Source: Bacteroidota bacterium
GTDB taxonomy: Bacteria; Bacteroidota; Bacteroidia; Bacteroidales; Tenuifilaceae
Assembly (NCBI GenBank): GCA_029560875.1
Contig: JAKQKB010000168.1
Coordinates: forward strand, 62,001-126,000
Direction: 5' to 3'
DNA: 64,000 bases
The position numbers and the translations under genes were made by a program. The notes beneath the pieces are model-generated. The model was not told the DNA's origin. It did not search any database and saw only the letters and a list, made by a program, of their open reading frames with translations. Position 1 is the stretch's first letter, and each line of letters opens with the position of its first letter. Below, one piece after another: positions 8,619-17,602 of the stretch.

Positions 8619-9317
8619 TCAATTGAATAGATTAACGGTATGGCAAGCAACAATCCCAGCAGTCTCTGTTCTTAAGCGTGATGTTCCAAGGCTAATTTCT
8701 TCATAACCCTTACTCACGGACTGTTCGACTTCCGATGGTGTAAAATCGCCTTCTGGGCCAATAAGTATTGTAACTTTTGAGTTTGGTTGTAAGTTGTCCT
8801 TTAGGGGTGGTAAGTCCCAACTATTGCAGTGAGCAATAAATTTTTGCCCTTCGATATTCTGATTCAAAAATTGCTTAAGCGAAATCATCTCATTTAACTT
8901 TGGAACGTAAGCCTTGATTGATTGCTTTACAGCTGAAATAATTATTTTATCGAGCCTATCGTTGTTTACAACCTTACGTTCTGAACGGTCGCAAAGTATT
9001 GGTGTAATTTCATCAACGCCAATTTCTGTTGCTTTTTCGAGGAACCATTCTAGGCGTTCAATATTCTTGGTAGGAGCAATAGCTATGTGTAGGTAAAAAT
9101 TGCGCTTGCCAAACTCTGTTTTCACATCGGTTACAATTACCTCGCAACGCTTGGGGTTCGAATTAGCAATGCTTGCCGTAAAAAGATTCCCTTTTCCATC
9201 TATCAATGTTATCTCATCACCAGCATTTAGCCTTAATACTCGTATACAATGTTTCGACTCTTCCTCGGGTAGAGTGTATGTATTGCCTGCAATATCGGGA
9301 GCGTAAAAAATGTGCAT
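8619..9317 (-). CDS. rsmE: RsmE, 16S rRNA (uracil-1498-N3)-methyltransferase
   Basis: A 232-residue SPOUT-class methyltransferase that makes m3U1498 in the small-subunit decoding region using SAM. The N-terminal PUA-like domain (about 1-70) includes ESKHCIRVLRLNAGDEI. The C-terminal trefoil-knot domain has KNIERLEWFLEKATEIGVDE, the SAM-binding ILIGPEGDFT, and SLGTSRLRTETAG, all diagnostic for RsmE. Length is normal (about 240). It is convergent with the zinc-ribbon gene (7 nt apart) and seems to be a single-gene unit. Confidence 0.96.
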   Translation of the reverse strand: MHIFYAPDIAGNTYTLPEEESKHCIRVLRLNAGDEITLIDGKGNLFTASIANSNPKRCEVIVTDVKTEFGKRNFYLHIAIAPTKNIERLEWFLEKATEIGVDEITPILCDRSERKVVNNDRLDKIIISAVKQSIKAYVPKLNEMISLKQFLNQNIEGQKFIAHCNSWDLPPLKDNLQPNSKVTILIGPEGDFTPSEVEQSVSKGYEEISLGTSRLRTETAGIVACHTVNLFN

Positions 9318-9358
9318 CTGTTCGTTTTTTTTGTCATTTCAAAAATAGTTAATAGATA

Positions 9359-9385
9359 TCAGACATCAGATGTCAGACATCAGAT
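9359..9385. repeat. Short direct repeat (13 bp x 2)
   Basis: TCAGACATCAGAT occurs at 9359-9371 and 9373-9385, one base apart, in the gap between the divergent rsmE and phosphoesterase genes. It could be a fragment of a dispersed element or a protein-binding site; nothing decides between these. Confidence 0.5.
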
Positions 9386-9474
9386 TTTTGAATACTTCAT
9401 TATTTTTAAAGTTTAGGATAGAGAAAAAATATCGTTTAATTTTGGTGATGTTTAATTTCTAAAGTCTGCATTTA

Positions 9475-9975
9475 ATGAAGAAAATTGGTGTTTTGTCTGA
9501 TACTCATGGTTTTTGGGATGAGGGTTTGGATGTGTTTTTTGCAGATTGCGATGAAATTTGGCATGCAGGCGATATTGGCTCATTGGAGTTAGCTGATAGA
9601 ATATCAAAATTTAAGCCTTTGCGTGCTGTTCATGGGAATATTGATGACCACAGAATAAGGATAAGTTATCCTAACTTTTTGCATTTCAAAGTTGAAGAGG
9701 TTAAAGTGCTAATGACACATATTGGAGGTACTCCTGGAAGGTACGATATTCAAGCGAAACCACTTATTGAAACGCTCCAGGCCAATATATTTGTATGTGG
9801 GCATAGCCATATCCTGAAAGTAAAATTCGATAAGAAGCACAATTTTCTGTACATTAATCCTGGAGCTGCTGGTAATAGTGGTTTCCATGCTGTTAAAACA
9901 GCAATTCGTTTTGTGGTAGATGGCCAGAATATTAAGGATATGGAGGTTTGGGAGAAGATGAGGAAAGGGCATTAA
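9475..9975 (+). CDS. YfcE/MJ0936-type metallophosphoesterase
   Basis: A 166-residue calcineurin-like phosphoesterase. The metal-binding motifs appear in order: LSDTHG (D9, H11), HAGDIG (D33), HGNIDD, MTHIGG and CGHSHI, then NPGAAG. Members hydrolyse phosphodiesters with two metal ions (often Mn); the natural substrate of this one is unknown. The length fits the small cytoplasmic YfcE class. Its TAA stop overlaps the TAA of the convergent large gene on the other strand by sharing TTAA. Confidence 0.92.
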   Translation: MKKIGVLSDTHGFWDEGLDVFFADCDEIWHAGDIGSLELADRISKFKPLRAVHGNIDDHRIRISYPNFLHFKVEEVKVLMTHIGGTPGRYDIQAKPLIETLQANIFVCGHSHILKVKFDKKHNFLYINPGAAGNSGFHAVKTAIRFVVDGQNIKDMEVWEKMRKGH

Positions 9976-12900
9976 TTGTCACCCTTTTTGTCCTCATCTT
10001 GTTCTTCGTCCGTTATATCTTCGTTGGGTTTATCTGGATTTATGCCATATTTTAGTTGCTTATAGCGTTCACGAGCAGCGTCTAAATCTTTCTTTGTTCC
10101 AATTAGGAATCGGTAACCAATCTCGCCGGGTCGAACTTTAACTCTCTGTTCGCTCGATTTTTGCGTTTGTATTGGTAGTAGGAAGTCTGAATTGTTCGAC
10201 GATACCTGCATTACACTTTTGGTATAGGTGAAAACGTAATACCTGTCATCGCCAAGATTAATATATAGGGTCATTAAGTCACCGCTACGCTTTTTGAATA
10301 TTTCAATGTAACCATCTACAAACTTGTTAACCTGAATATTGCCAATGGTTCCAATGCCAAGTTTACTTGTTGAATAGAACGATTTGCGTACTGGATCCCA
10401 CTTCATTTTTACTTCATTCAGAATCATTGTTGCCTCATATCCTTTAGGAATCTGGCTAAATGAGCCAAAAAGGGTTAACTGGTTTAAAGCAGGTTGAATT
10501 TGCGATGTGTCAATCCATTCGTATAGGGCTTTTTTGTAGAGTTTCCGGCTTAGGTCAACTTTATCCAGAGTAATTGCGCCATTTAGTTCGGCAGCCATTG
10601 CCTCAAGCGATTTTTGGTTGAAGTGGAAGTTGAGTTGAATTATTAAATCCATGCTTAAGTCGTTCTCATCCATTTTGTGGATTGAACTACCGTAGCTTTT
10701 TAGCTTTATTTGTCCAAGGTTAACGGGAAGTTGAACAGTTCCTTCGCCAAACGTCATACAGTAATCCTTTTGCAAACTTACGCTGTTGCCCGATGTATCT
10801 GGATTCTCTAATTTGTAAGGTTGAGCTACGGTGAATCGGCGGTTGTTGTTGTTAAAACTCATAAAACCTTGTGCCTGAACTATGGATTTATCGGCATAAT
10901 CCTTACGCATTCGCATAAACCCGCCATAAAGTTTAAGAGAGTCTTCGGCAATAACAGAACCATTAACAAGGTAATTTAGGTTTAAGTTCTGTGGCTTTTC
11001 CCCTACAGGTATTCTAACTTTTTTAGGGTCGATTTGCGATTCAAATTTTAGCCATTGCGCTTTGGTATTGGGGCAGTTGTATATTGGGCGTGCACCACCC
11101 TTAAACTCTAGGAATTGGTCGGGAGCGTAAAGTCTATAATCGCCTATAAATCCGAAATGGGGGCTTAGTTTAAAGTTATCGGGTTCGGTTAAATTACCTT
11201 CTGCATAAGTATTAAGGAATGCATCGTTCTCAACATTATTTAATACAATAGTTTGCACAGAATCTCTCTCATCAACATAATCATAAAGCCCATTTCCTTT
11301 ATATTTTCTTCTACTAGATATAGTTAACTCCGAATTGTATATTTTATGGTATCTTGATGATAAATTCGCGATAATGGTTGCCAAGGAAAGTTTATTCATT
11401 CTATTTGTAGGGTCAACCTTTATTTTTTTATCCTTTAAATAAATTATTGCATCCGCAGCTATAATGTATTTAACGCTATCGGACTTTAGTTCGGCGGTTT
11501 CTAAGTTATACTTTGATTTAGGTGAGAAGTAGTAAAGCGAGTCTTCTTCGGCTTTTACAGAGTAAAAAAGAGAGCCAGCGGGTAGGGAGTCTTTATCGTA
11601 CATTCTGGAAACAGTAAATTCCCCATCGCGAACTGCCTCTTGCCGCATTGCAGTTAGGAAGTTTAGGTTATGCGAGTCCATTTCCCATCCAAATCTATCG
11701 AGGTGAGCCTCGTAATGTAAGGCATTGAGTTTAGCATAAACACTCTTCTGTGTTTTACTAAACTCTCCTTTTCGATTCTTGAAATCGATATTCGATTTAA
11801 CACTGTCGGTGGATAGCGCTAAATATTCCGTTTTAGGTTTATATAGTTTCAGGTTTGCTTTGGGCGAGTTAAAATCGTCGGCGTTAAACTCATAATGTGA
11901 TGAGCTCAATGCTGCATTTTCTAGAGTTATATCTCCATTGCCAGTTAGTCCAAGGGGTTCAAGGAGTAAGTCGCCCGTTAATTTTGCTAAAGAGTCGAAC
12001 ATTACAAATGGTCTTTCGCCACGTTTAATGTAAAATTTATCGCGTTTTGGTAGCCATTTTATTTTATGTCGACCACCAATTAGATTAGGATATTGGATTC
12101 CAGAGATACGCTTATCTATATTAAAGTTGTTTGATATTGTCATCATTGAATCGGGGAATAGGTACATGGCCTCTGAGGATGTAGTTGAGGAAATGTATTT
12201 TATATCGCCGTTAACAATAAGTCCTTGGTTGCTTAGGTCAACCTTATTGAAAGCAAATCCTTTGCCTCGGTAGAGCGCTAATCCTTCGGGTGGTGTTTTT
12301 TTAATAAAACCTAATGAATTATCGGGGCGGAGTACTAAAGTTTCTTCAATGGGAGCAAGGATATTTCCCGAGTATAGAATTCCCTTGAAGTTTAGGTCGA
12401 TACTTTCGAAATTATCAAGATTTTCGTATGTAAAAGGTAGAATCTCGAAATAGAAGGAGTCGCGTTTATAAATACCGCCATGAATGGTTGGGTCGTCGTA
12501 GTAAACGTAAGACATTCCGGTACTGTTAAAAATGGGGTAGTTGGGGTTGCTTATTAAGCCCGATTTATTGTTAGGTTTATCAATTAAGATATTTCCGTTT
12601 ATTTTCTCCATGGTGTTTTGCACGCTTTGCAGAATTCTTCGTCCGTAATTGTCCCTGTTGTTGGTTTGGTAATCGAGTTCCAATAAATCAGCATCAACTA
12701 AGTCAATTTTAAACTTATCGTAATCAAACTTAAATGTTTCTCCATAAAACTTGAATAAACCCGCTTGAACATATCCTCCAAATGCGAAATTCCTGTTTTT
12801 CTGCATAATAATTTCTTTCTTATGCGGACTAATATGTACGCTTTGGGAGTCACTAACCGAAATGTTTTCGACACCCCTAATTCGCATATCCATGGTTTTT

Positions 12901-14558
12901 AGGTCGAGTTCAGCGTTAGGGATATTACCTTCACAAATCGATGAAAAACGGATAACATCGTAGTCTATTTTCTGAAATCGAGCTAGGATTGCGTAACGGA
13001 GCTTTTGTGTGATTTGAACCTCGTCGGAGTTGAAGTCGTAAAGTATATACCCTTCCTTGGCAATACGCATCATTTCAATTTTAACCTGCTCAATAGGTTT
13101 GCGAAGATGAACACCAAGGTCGGCTGCGAGGAATGTTTTACTTTTCACTTTAATGGAGTAGTTCCAAATTGCTAGAAGAGGGTGCTGGTCGCTTGGACCC
13201 ATCATATCATCGAAATAAATCTCGTTAAAAAAGTTGTCGGATTCAAATGATGCTCGCCCTATTGTTGCCCCAATGGATGCTCCGAAAAGTATCTTATCCT
13301 CATCTATCTTCCAACTTAGCTGGTTTGCCCAAATGCTGAGTTTATGGTAAGAACTAATGAATGGACTTTGTGTAGTTAACTTATCGGTAGGAGCAATAGT
13401 AACAGTTCTGTTCTTATTGTTATAGTTGAAGTACAGGCCAGAGTGATATATTGAGTCGTTTGGAAACTTAAAAAGGATGCTAGCTTTTTCGGTATTTAGA
13501 ATTGAACGTTGAAAAATAAGGATATTCCCTTCAACCCTGAGGAACTCCTTACCGTTACGATTAATTGAGACTGTGGCAAGTTTTTCGGCCGAACCCTTTC
13601 CAATTAATCGTGAACCCTGCATGATATAACCGCCCTCATAATCTACATTTTTGAACAGATTTTTTATTTGGAACCATTTTCCGTACGATTCAAACTCGGG
13701 GTACTGAATTGAGTTTGGGTTATAGTCTTTTATTAGCCTATCGGTTACTTTCCCCAAACTAGGAGTAGTGAAATAATCTTTGTTGGTGAAGTATACTGAA
13801 TCGATAGTATAGGAGTTTTTATTTAAATCGAGTTGATACTTCTTTAGGTCAACAAATATTTCGTCGTTGGGGTAGCCTGAGCGAGCCCAAGTGACCTTTC
13901 CCCCATTACCTTTCCAATTTCCTGTAGAGGGAGTGTAAACTCCACTTGTAGTTTTAATGAAGATACTATCGTTACCGTAGATACAAACCAGGTTTATTTT
14001 GTTAAGTTGAATATAGAGTTGGTCTTTAAATTCTAACTGATAGGAGGGATGCGTTCCCGATTTCCAGGCAAATGTATTTGTTTGCTTTATTACTGAGTTT
14101 TTTACAACAGCCTCTGTAAAGCGTAGATAGTTGCTAAGCGATGTTAGACTTAAATTTTCCGATTTTAAAAGTTGATGGTACGATTTATCCCAAGCATCGT
14201 AGTTTTTGTTAGCGTAGGAATCTCTGAAAAAAAAGTCGATAAGCTTTACGTAGGTTAGCACCAAATCCTTTTTCTCAGGGAGGATTGGTAGCATTAGGTT
14301 TGATATTTCGATGATATTTTTTTTATGCTCTTCGTTTATGGTATCGCTTGCCCAGAATATGGTAAATTTCTTGATGAATTCCTCATCTTCCTTCGGAAGG
14401 TCCTTGTTAACAATGGAATTTAGTTCGGCGGGGTATTTTAGAATGTCGCCCGAGAACTTATCATCATCCTGATGAAATGCTTTGGGCGAAAATGTTATGG
14501 CAAAAACCAAAACTGTAATGGAAAACAAAATGTACCAAAACCTTCTGTTAACAAGCAT
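9972..14558 (-). CDS. Very large (about 1528 aa) exported protein of unknown function
   Basis: About 1528 residues. The N-terminus NRRFWYILFSITVLVFAITF is a signal peptide or membrane anchor, so the bulk should be periplasmic or surface-exposed. The body consists of many short beta segments with recurring patterns of charged and aromatic residues (for instance KGEFSKTQKSVYAKLNALHY, GNILIDKPNNKSGLISNPNY), suggesting a long beta-helix or repeated beta-sandwich. The C-terminus ends in an acidic tail (DITDEEQDEDKKGDN). No catalytic motif is recognised. I start at ATG 14558; the longer frame would use TTG. It lies 11 nt after prmA and is probably in its operon. Similar giant hypothetical proteins occur in Bacteroidales. 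Confidence 0.85.
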   Translation of the reverse strand: MLVNRRFWYILFSITVLVFAITFSPKAFHQDDDKFSGDILKYPAELNSIVNKDLPKEDEEFIKKFTIFWASDTINEEHKKNIIEISNLMLPILPEKKDLVLTYVKLIDFFFRDSYANKNYDAWDKSYHQLLKSENLSLTSLSNYLRFTEAVVKNSVIKQTNTFAWKSGTHPSYQLEFKDQLYIQLNKINLVCIYGNDSIFIKTTSGVYTPSTGNWKGNGGKVTWARSGYPNDEIFVDLKKYQLDLNKNSYTIDSVYFTNKDYFTTPSLGKVTDRLIKDYNPNSIQYPEFESYGKWFQIKNLFKNVDYEGGYIMQGSRLIGKGSAEKLATVSINRNGKEFLRVEGNILIFQRSILNTEKASILFKFPNDSIYHSGLYFNYNNKNRTVTIAPTDKLTTQSPFISSYHKLSIWANQLSWKIDEDKILFGASIGATIGRASFESDNFFNEIYFDDMMGPSDQHPLLAIWNYSIKVKSKTFLAADLGVHLRKPIEQVKIEMMRIAKEGYILYDFNSDEVQITQKLRYAILARFQKIDYDVIRFSSICEGNIPNAELDLKTMDMRIRGVENISVSDSQSVHISPHKKEIIMQKNRNFAFGGYVQAGLFKFYGETFKFDYDKFKIDLVDADLLELDYQTNNRDNYGRRILQSVQNTMEKINGNILIDKPNNKSGLISNPNYPIFNSTGMSYVYYDDPTIHGGIYKRDSFYFEILPFTYENLDNFESIDLNFKGILYSGNILAPIEETLVLRPDNSLGFIKKTPPEGLALYRGKGFAFNKVDLSNQGLIVNGDIKYISSTTSSEAMYLFPDSMMTISNNFNIDKRISGIQYPNLIGGRHKIKWLPKRDKFYIKRGERPFVMFDSLAKLTGDLLLEPLGLTGNGDITLENAALSSSHYEFNADDFNSPKANLKLYKPKTEYLALSTDSVKSNIDFKNRKGEFSKTQKSVYAKLNALHYEAHLDRFGWEMDSHNLNFLTAMRQEAVRDGEFTVSRMYDKDSLPAGSLFYSVKAEEDSLYYFSPKSKYNLETAELKSDSVKYIIAADAIIYLKDKKIKVDPTNRMNKLSLATIIANLSSRYHKIYNSELTISSRRKYKGNGLYDYVDERDSVQTIVLNNVENDAFLNTYAEGNLTEPDNFKLSPHFGFIGDYRLYAPDQFLEFKGGARPIYNCPNTKAQWLKFESQIDPKKVRIPVGEKPQNLNLNYLVNGSVIAEDSLKLYGGFMRMRKDYADKSIVQAQGFMSFNNNNRRFTVAQPYKLENPDTSGNSVSLQKDYCMTFGEGTVQLPVNLGQIKLKSYGSSIHKMDENDLSMDLIIQLNFHFNQKSLEAMAAELNGAITLDKVDLSRKLYKKALYEWIDTSQIQPALNQLTLFGSFSQIPKGYEATMILNEVKMKWDPVRKSFYSTSKLGIGTIGNIQVNKFVDGYIEIFKKRSGDLMTLYINLGDDRYYVFTYTKSVMQVSSNNSDFLLPIQTQKSSEQRVKVRPGEIGYRFLIGTKKDLDAARERYKQLKYGINPDKPNEDITDEEQDEDKKGDN

Positions 14559-14569
14559 GTCCAATTAGT

Positions 14570-15403
14570 TTAGTTAGAAAAAGAAACCATTGCCCAGTCG
14601 TCGCGGTAGAATGTTTCCTGATGCTTCAGTCCTAATTTCTCCGCTGCTTGAATTAATGTGTTCACATCGGAGCGTAGGATACCGCTCATAAATAGTTTGC
14701 CGCTAGGATTTAAACTCGATTTATAGGTGGATAAATCGTTTAGCAAAATATTTAGGTTTATGTTGGCAATAATTAAATCAAAACGTTTACCCGAGATTAA
14801 AGCAGCATCGCCAAGTAAAACCTCGGTTTTTGTGCATCTATTTTCTGTAACATTCTCCAGAGAGTTGCGGTATGCCCACTCATCGTTATCAATGGCAACC
14901 ACATCTGCCGCACCTTTCATTTCGGCTAAGATTGCTAATACGCCTGTTCCGCATCCCATGTCTAAAACTGTTAATCCTGTGACATCGGTATTCAGCAACG
15001 CATTAATCATCAGGTGTGTAGTTTGATGATGACCTGTTCCGAAGGACATTTTTGGGTCGATAACAATTTCGTAATCAGTTTTTGGAAAATTGGTATGGAA
15101 TGATGCTCGAACCAGACATTTATTATCGACTAGAATTGGCTCAAAGTTCGATTCCCAAACCTCGTTCCAGTTCTTATCGGCAATACTATTCACCTCAAAA
15201 TTTATAGAAACTCCCTCGGGAAGAAATAGACTTTCCATTGCCTGTTCTTCAGAAAAATCCTTGTTAAATTTAATGTATGCACGAAAGCCTTTATCGTCCT
15301 CCATAAAACTCTCAAAGCCCAACTCTGATAGCTGGGCAATGAGAATACTATTGGTTTCCTCGCTTGGAGGGGTTACGCTGATTACTAGTTCTGTGTAACT
15401 CAT
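14570..15403 (-). CDS. prmA: PrmA, ribosomal protein L11 methyltransferase
   Basis: A 277-residue SAM-dependent methyltransferase that trimethylates lysines and the N-terminus of ribosomal protein L11. The N-terminal substrate-recognition domain covers about 1-100, with the family marker DKNWNEVWESNFEPI. The catalytic Rossmann domain has DPKMSFGTGHHQTT (family-specific), the SAM motif VLDMGCGTGVLAI, and DLIIANINLNIL with the N-I-N loop. The length is normal. A dispersed repeat separates it from tpiA upstream; the giant hypothetical gene follows closely. Confidence 0.96.
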   Translation of the reverse strand: MSYTELVISVTPPSEETNSILIAQLSELGFESFMEDDKGFRAYIKFNKDFSEEQAMESLFLPEGVSINFEVNSIADKNWNEVWESNFEPILVDNKCLVRASFHTNFPKTDYEIVIDPKMSFGTGHHQTTHLMINALLNTDVTGLTVLDMGCGTGVLAILAEMKGAADVVAIDNDEWAYRNSLENVTENRCTKTEVLLGDAALISGKRFDLIIANINLNILLNDLSTYKSSLNPSGKLFMSGILRSDVNTLIQAAEKLGLKHQETFYRDDWAMVSFSN

Positions 15404-15440
15404 TTTTTAAAGTTAAAAGTTATATCCGTTAGTAGTTATC

Positions 15441-15509
15441 TTGTCATGCTGAACGGAGCGAAGCATCTCTTTTGTTGAACTAGATCCTTCGCTTTGCTCA
15501 GGATGACAA
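15441..15509. repeat. Dispersed REP-like hairpin element
   Basis: The left arm TTGTCATGCTGA (15441-15452) is an 11/12 reverse complement of the right arm TCAGGATGACAA (15498-15509), and inside lie GGAGCGAAGCATC and GATCCTTCGCTTTGC. The wording (GTCAT-CCTGAGC-GAAGGATC) matches a family of intergenic hairpin repeats that I know from many bacteria, including Bacteroidota. It sits between tpiA and prmA. Only one copy is visible here. Confidence 0.65.
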
Positions 15510-15524
15510 ATGATTAACAGTCAA

Positions 15525-16280
15525 CTAAAACGCCTTTGCTATTCCAATAAAATCTTCGGCCACGAGCGATGCTCCACCAATTAAACCACCATCAACATCT
15601 GCTTTTGCAAAAATCTCAGCAGCATTGGAAGGTTTGCAACTTCCACCGTAAAGAATACTTATTTCGTTGGAAATGTTTACTCCAAATTTCTTGGTCAGAA
15701 GTTGACGAATAAATGCGTGCATTTCCTGAGCTTGCTCTGCAGTGGCAGTTTTTCCAGTACCAATTGCCCAAACTGGTTCGTATGCAATAACTACTTTTAG
15801 CATCTGCTCGGCAGTTAAGCCAAATAGCGATTCGCTAACCTGTTGTTCAACAACTTTAAAGTGATTGCTGCTCTCGCGCTCATCCAACTTTTCGCCACAG
15901 CAAAATATTGGGGTTAGAGAGTTCTCCAATACAAGATTTATTTTTTTGAAAAGCATTTGGTTGTCCTCGCCAAAATACTCACGACGCTCGGAATGCCCAA
16001 GAATTACATAATTAACACTAACTGAGCCAAGCATAGGTGCCGAAACCTCACCGGTGTATGCTCCTTTATCCCACATTGCGCAGTTTTGTGCACCAACTTT
16101 TATGCGACTACCTTTGGTTATTTTAACGGCTTCGCTTAAATGTGTAAATGGCGGAATCACTATAAGTTCAACATCGGTAGGCACACCTGCCGATTTGGAG
16201 ATTACCTCTTTTGCCAAGTTAAATCCTTCGGGAAGCATTGTGTTCATCTTCCAGTTTCCAGCTACAATCTTCTTTCTCAT
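15525..16280 (-). CDS. tpiA: TpiA, triosephosphate isomerase
   Basis: A 251-residue TIM-barrel enzyme interconverting dihydroxyacetone phosphate and glyceraldehyde 3-phosphate in glycolysis and gluconeogenesis. Active-site residues are all present: Lys11 in AGNWKMN, His96 in ILGHSERR, Glu168 in AYEPVWAIGTG, plus the phosphate-binding loop ILYGGSCKP and GGLIGGASL. The length is standard. A TAATTTTG element on the minus strand (16321-16328) lies 40 nt before the ATG and may be its own promoter. Confidence 0.97.
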   Translation of the reverse strand: MRKKIVAGNWKMNTMLPEGFNLAKEVISKSAGVPTDVELIVIPPFTHLSEAVKITKGSRIKVGAQNCAMWDKGAYTGEVSAPMLGSVSVNYVILGHSERREYFGEDNQMLFKKINLVLENSLTPIFCCGEKLDERESSNHFKVVEQQVSESLFGLTAEQMLKVVIAYEPVWAIGTGKTATAEQAQEMHAFIRQLLTKKFGVNISNEISILYGGSCKPSNAAEIFAKADVDGGLIGGASLVAEDFIGIAKAF

Positions 16281-16320
16281 AATGCTTTAAGTTGAATTTT
16301 GATTAAGAAATGAATTGTAC

Positions 16321-16328
16321 CAAAATTA
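16321..16328 (-). promoter_or_regulatory. -7 promoter element TAATTTTG for tpiA
   Basis: An exact TAnnTTTG match on the minus strand, 40 nt upstream of the tpiA ATG, in a 157-nt gap after the permease gene. No clear -33 box. Confidence 0.35.
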
Positions 16329-16437
16329 CGAAAAAATAAGGAGTGAAACGTGAAAACTAGAAAGTGAAAAGGAATAAATGCAATTTACAATGATAATACG
16401 CTGATTGTTAAGCGCAAACTAGCGGTTTGTTTTACAA

Positions 16438-17520
16438 TCAACTAAACTTAACTCTTGGGTCGAGTACAGAGTAAAGAATATCTACAAGTAGATTGATAAC
16501 CACAAAAATTAACGATAATGACACCACGCATCCTATAACAAGTGGAACATCGTAGCTGTTAAGGGCGTTTACCATCACGTAGCCAAGTCCTTTCCAACCA
16601 AAAATATACTCCACAAATATTACACCTGTCATTAACGAGGCGAACCAACCCGAAACTGCTGTTACAACTGGGTTTAGTGAGTTCTTAAGGGCGTGTTTAC
16701 GAATTATTGTGCTGTATTTTAATCCTTTGGCTTTGGCGGTTCTAATATAATCCTGACTCAGCGTTTCGAGCATTGAACTGCGGGTTAGCTGGGTAATAAT
16801 TGAAAGCGGACGTAATCCTAATGTTAGCGTTGGGAGAATTAGGTTTTTGAGTTGAAGGTGTATTCCCTCGCCAAAATCGTCAACTACCCAAAGGTTGCCA
16901 GTTAGGTTTAACCCTGTGTATTTGCCAAGCAAAAAGGCAAAAATCCAGCCTACCAGTATTGCCGCAAAGAACGATGGCAAGGACATTCCAAAAGCCGAGA
17001 ATATCAATGCACTTTTATCAAAAATGGAATCCTTTTTTATGGCCGCAATTATACCTAGAAAAATCCCCACGATTGTTGCAAAAATCATCGATGTAAGCGC
17101 CAGTATAAATGTATTTGGAAGAGTTTCGCCCACTATCGATGTAACTGTTTTTTTACTTTGATATGAGCGGCGTAGGTACGGGAATTTCAGCACAAGAACT
17201 CTGCTTTTTCCAAACGGTATCAAACTAATGGCGCCTGTGTACAAAGTTTTATCGAGATAGATATAGCTGTCCGGATTTCTTGGGTTATGGATTGACACTG
17301 GCGAAAAATCGTTCAGGTATTTTAGGTACTGGTAGCCCAGAGGTTTATCCAATCCCAAATCGTGACGGGCAGCTGCAAGCGATGCTGAATCGGTGCGCTG
17401 TCCCATAACCATACGGGCTGGGTCGCCGGGTATCATGTTAAATAGTAGGAAAATAAGCGATACCACCCCAAACACGATGAGGAAACTGTAGAAAACTTTT
17501 TTGGTGATGTAGTAAAGCAA
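16438..17520 (-). CDS. ABC transporter permease, DppB/OppB type
   Basis: A 360-residue inner-membrane permease of the peptide/nickel importer class. It starts with the classic LLYYITKKVFYSFLIVFGVV segment and NMIPGDPARMVMG, followed by about six membrane helices. The EAA-type cytoplasmic loop is near DYIRTAKAKGLKYSTIIRKH and the conserved end is VDILYSVLDPRVKFS. An insert of about 60 residues after the first helix is longer than usual. The start must be TTG, as no ATG lies between it and an in-frame stop upstream. No DppC, ATPase or binding protein is adjacent, so partners must be encoded elsewhere. Confidence 0.92.
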   Translation of the reverse strand: MLYYITKKVFYSFLIVFGVVSLIFLLFNMIPGDPARMVMGQRTDSASLAAARHDLGLDKPLGYQYLKYLNDFSPVSIHNPRNPDSYIYLDKTLYTGAISLIPFGKSRVLVLKFPYLRRSYQSKKTVTSIVGETLPNTFILALTSMIFATIVGIFLGIIAAIKKDSIFDKSALIFSAFGMSLPSFFAAILVGWIFAFLLGKYTGLNLTGNLWVVDDFGEGIHLQLKNLILPTLTLGLRPLSIITQLTRSSMLETLSQDYIRTAKAKGLKYSTIIRKHALKNSLNPVVTAVSGWFASLMTGVIFVEYIFGWKGLGYVMVNALNSYDVPLVIGCVVSLSLIFVVINLLVDILYSVLDPRVKFS

Positions 17521-17602
17521 AGAGTTAGAAAGTTAAAAGTTAAAGGAATTACTATAGCCTAAACTTAATAAATATGAATGACTATTTACCAACAACGAAC
17601 AA

